Positions 61,375 through 64,000 of a stretch of DNA of 64,000 nucleotides are shown piece by piece. Source of the DNA: Primula veris (taxonomy: Eukaryota > Streptophyta > Magnoliopsida > Ericales > Primulaceae); contig OY821747.1 of the NCBI GenBank assembly GCA_963682055.1, positions 32,796,126-32,860,125 on the forward strand. The letters are read 5' to 3'. The translations under genes were made by a program, and so were the position numbers. The notes beneath the pieces are model-generated. The model did no database searches. It saw only the letters and a program-made list of their open reading frames with translations, and had not been told where the DNA came from. How positions within the stretch are numbered: the first letter of the stretch is position 1; each line of letters starts with the position of its first letter.

Positions 61375-61930
61375 CACAAAACAGTGTGCCTCATCAAAAC
61401 CTTGCCAGAGCAAACCCAATGGGAAAATCTCTAATCGAAGGAAAAAGAGTGCAACAGTGGTAGTAGTAGGAGATCAACCAAAAAACAGGTGCCTCATCAA
61501 AACCTTGCTAGAGTAAACCCAGTGGGAAAAACCTCTAGTCGAAGGACAAAAGAGTACACACTGGTAAGAAGTATACAACCGGATACTCCCCCTAATTTCG
61601 GAAATCTTAAGTGAGATATGATGGGAACGTGTCTTGCTAAAAACCTTGTCAAGGAAAACCCAGTGGAAAAAAACCTTGGTCTAAGGACAAAAAGAGTACA
61701 CGAGCATGCGACTGGATGCTCCCCCTCACTTGCACACGACAGGGTGCGAAGATTTCGACTAAGTAGTAATTAGTGCAATAGGCATTCACATGGATGCTCC
61801 CCCTCACTTGCACACGACTGGGTGCAAAGATTTCATATTCCAAGAAAGAGTACGAGCATTCGACTGGATGTCTCATTTACTTGCACACGACTGTATGTAA
61901 GAAAATATAACGTGGAATAGAACGAGCATT
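61375..61930 (-). repeat. Repeated motifs in the 3' non-coding part of the copia element
   Basis: Three copies of ACCTTG followed by AAACCCA-TGGGAAAA and CGAAGGA-AAAGAGT (about 61400, 61500 and 61640). Then three copies of GGATGCTCCCCCTCACTTGC or a decayed form, each followed by ACACGAC (about 61715, 61790 and 61865). Such reiterations are common before the 3' LTR of plant copia elements. Confidence 0.75.
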
Positions 61931-62059
61931 CAACTGAATGCCCTTAAACTTCATATGTGAAGATTTATTTCGGCGAAAAATGCTAAATAGCATAATGTAG
62001 TCATGTCTCTCTTGATCGATAACAACAAGTTGTCTTCTATGACAAGTGTTTTATCTGAA

Positions 62060-62370
62060 TCGTGAGACAGAGCATATGTAATTCAAATATGGCTAATACT
62101 AGCTCGAAGCCATATATACTCTCTAGTCATCTCATAGAACACGAGATCGGAGTGATTCGTTTGGAGTCATTCCAAGACCTCCAAGATATCGCCTTATTCC
62201 TAATGGCAAAGACATACCATGTTAGGAATATCCCTTATGCGGGTCTGATAAGTAACCAGCATCAGTATAACCGAAAAAGGGTTGCGTTAATTCGAGTACC
62301 AAAGGGGGTATGTACACTCGATGACGCAAAATGGGATAAGACAAGCCCTCATCCACAGTTACCTTAAGAT
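62060..62370 (-). pseudogene. Copia RNase H remnant
   Basis: Minus-strand translation near 62230-62275 gives GYTDAGYLSDPHKG, matching the start of copia RNase H (Y-DA-Y-SDP). The frame is broken soon after. The long plus-strand frame over it (62062-62367) is its shadow. Confidence 0.8.
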
Positions 62371-63556
62371 AATGGGAAAATGTCTTTTATGCCATTTCGA
62401 TGGCAGCGTGTTAGCGCGATGCTGTGTCGAGCTATACCATTCACAGCAGACGAGATGTTCGTCCTAGCACATTAGACCAAGTGCAATGATGCGCTTATTG
62501 TACTTAGATATGAACATCATGATTCAATATCTCTTCATCGTCTCATCAGGGACGGACTGGGTCTATATCAATGTCTAGTGATCGAACGATCATGGAAGAA
62601 TCTGACGACTTAACGTCATAATGACTAAAACGTCATAACACCTTCTGGGTGTAGTATGAATCATGGACTTAGATTCAATTTTTACGGGACTCGATCATCA
62701 GGCTGAGTCACTATCGTGTCTTCCCAAGATCCTTCATCTCGAAGGCAAATCCAAAAATGGATCGCATAAAAAAACACGCAAGGGCATAATACTTGTTCAA
62801 GTATCCCAAGCTGATCAAGTACTCACTTAGGCGGGTATACCACATCCGCTCGGATTATATTAATCCATATAGTGAATGTCTCATTTAATTGAGATCGTGT
62901 TCCGTGGTCAGGAACTACTTGATTCAAGCATTATGAAGTCACACAGGGACCTTCATCTATATCTCTTTGTCTAAATCCCCATAGAGATAAAACAGTGACC
63001 ACAATCACATGCTGCATAATCAGTTTTTCGGAAACTACTAAACTGATAAAGTAGGGGACCGTTATAACGTCCATTACGAGGAAATCAACCATCTCGTAAT
63101 CAATTCCAAGGTGTGAGAGAAGCCTTGCGCTACTAGGTGATCATTCTACAATCTCATTATTCTCATCACTTTTCCTTACGAATAACCAAATAAACGAAGT
63201 CGTTTAACATTGGTGGTGTTGGAGCTACAGGTCCGAATACACTTTTGCTAAGGAGTCTACTTGGATTGCAAGTTTCCATTAGTCTAATCTATTCTACGCT
63301 GACTTCAGGCAACGGTACATGGTTCCCTGTCATAATTTGCTCATATTATCAGTCGTCACCGAATATATGAACAAGTAATCAATGGCAGCCTCGTTTTGCT
63401 TCAATATCGTCTAAGATATCATGATCAACAGATATTTCGAGATTCTTAGGATGAGGAGGAATCACACATCTCCTAGATCCTTTATAATCTCGTGCGACAA
63501 ACGAGTTTCAGTTCACCACCTCTGGGGCTGAACGAATTAAGAACCGGTCAACTTCC
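62371..63556 (-). pseudogene. Decayed reverse transcriptase region of the copia element
   Basis: By position between RNase H and the integrase-RT linker this should be RT. I see no intact motif and many stops on the minus strand. Confidence 0.5.
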
Positions 63557-63781
63557 TCATATCTTAGGAAGGATGACAGACTGACGGCCGATGACATCGT
63601 CCTTTGCTTGGCGGGTTTGGCCAAAGCAACGTGTTACGACAAGAACACGGCGTCCGACAGGGATGTCTATCCTTGCAAGCATTTTGCAGCAGGTATAAAT
63701 GATCTCGTGACATCTCATAAAGTCATTAAATGCGTCTGCCATTTGGTTAGACTTGAGGAAGTCTATGCACTTACTTATCAC
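63557..63781 (-). pseudogene. Copia integrase-RT linker remnant
   Basis: A 74-residue open piece with CKMLARIDIPVGRR. In copia elements a stretch such as ARIDVPVGQ followed by a basic KRGRP-GSKD segment links integrase and RT. The basic part is altered here (TRCFGQTRQAKDDVIG). The remaining 220 bases to the window end continue the element. Confidence 0.65.
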
Positions 63782-64000
63782 TAAATGCAGTTTTGGGGAT
63801 CAAGCTAAGACTGAGTGGGTTATGCCACGTTATTTCACGTCGTTCCTTATCAACGGTAACATGCAAATCTCCCCCTAACGACGGGGAGAACAGTCTTAGC
63901 GATGTCACTTTCGCATATCATGCGGTAAATAGATCGCTTGCCAAGGTTACTCTATCAAATGATAGGCAGGAGATTCATAATCGACTTATCTCCCCTTCAG

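Larger units (their letters stand above)
60972..64000 (-). mobile_element. Ty1/copia LTR retrotransposon, decayed, cut by the window end
   Basis: The minus-strand element begins at the left with its 223-base 3' LTR (60972-61194), then the polypurine tract (minus strand GACGTCCAAAGGGGGAG), a repeat-rich non-coding stretch and remnants of RNase H and of the integrase-RT linker. The 5' half lies beyond the window. The insertion site is known from the intact block at 4180-4613. Confidence 0.88.

Noticed and set aside
62062..62367. Plus-strand frame of 101 codons with ATG
   Set aside because: The minus strand of the same region reads as copia RNase H (GYTDAGYLSDPHKG), so the plus-strand frame is a shadow.

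Overview
The window is nuclear DNA of a flowering plant, probably a eudicot. It is AT-rich, its genes carry GT-AG introns, it has an L-type lectin receptor kinase and a KCBP-type kinesin with MyTH4-FERM ancestry, and it is packed with plant LTR retrotransposons and small inverted-repeat (MITE-like) elements. Only one gene looks complete, the lectin receptor kinase at 15640-20787 on the plus strand. Its partial, kinase-less paralogue lies at 59496-60527. A kinesin gene on the minus strand (28110-34708) keeps its whole motor but is broken in its tail.

Layout. 1-3924: a minus-strand Ty1/copia-type element that has LTRs and an intact gag but no pol (TR-GAG-like), cut by the left window edge. 3925-5349: intergenic DNA with a 434-base block (4180-4613) that recurs beside the lectin paralogue. 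5350-11989: a decayed minus-strand copia element with both LTRs and a CCTAA target duplication. 11990-15639: intergenic DNA with a 99-base tandem repeat, a Mutator-type MITE, a Stowaway-like MITE and a tandemly duplicated promoter segment. 15640-20787: the receptor kinase, with a 3-kb first intron that holds further copies of the same two MITE families. 21423-27385: a minus-strand Ty3/gypsy element with two LTRs, several stops and frameshifts and an altered reverse transcriptase motif. 28110-34708: the kinesin pseudogene. 34709-36350: diverged repeat units. 36351-58844: a 22.5-kb satellite array of about 130 monomers of 173 or 169 bases. 58845-60527: duplicated lectin promoter and truncated lectin-receptor gene. 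60538-60971: second copy of the 434-base block. 60972 to the end: another minus-strand copia element, starting with its 223-base 3' LTR.

The most interesting signal is the satellite. Each monomer resembles an inverted-repeat sequence (35990-36176) that sits just outside the array, and the resemblance continues past the end of that sequence into its flank. More diverged relatives lie further left. The window therefore seems to preserve the founder, intermediates and homogenised product of a satellite born at this locus. The array abuts the promoter of the truncated lectin gene. Other points of note are helically phased dyad repeats in the U3 of the gag-only element, a receptor paralogue that has lost its kinase but stays open, a kinesin that has lost its MyTH4-FERM exons, and a MITE family built around TGACTC/GAGTCA boxes.
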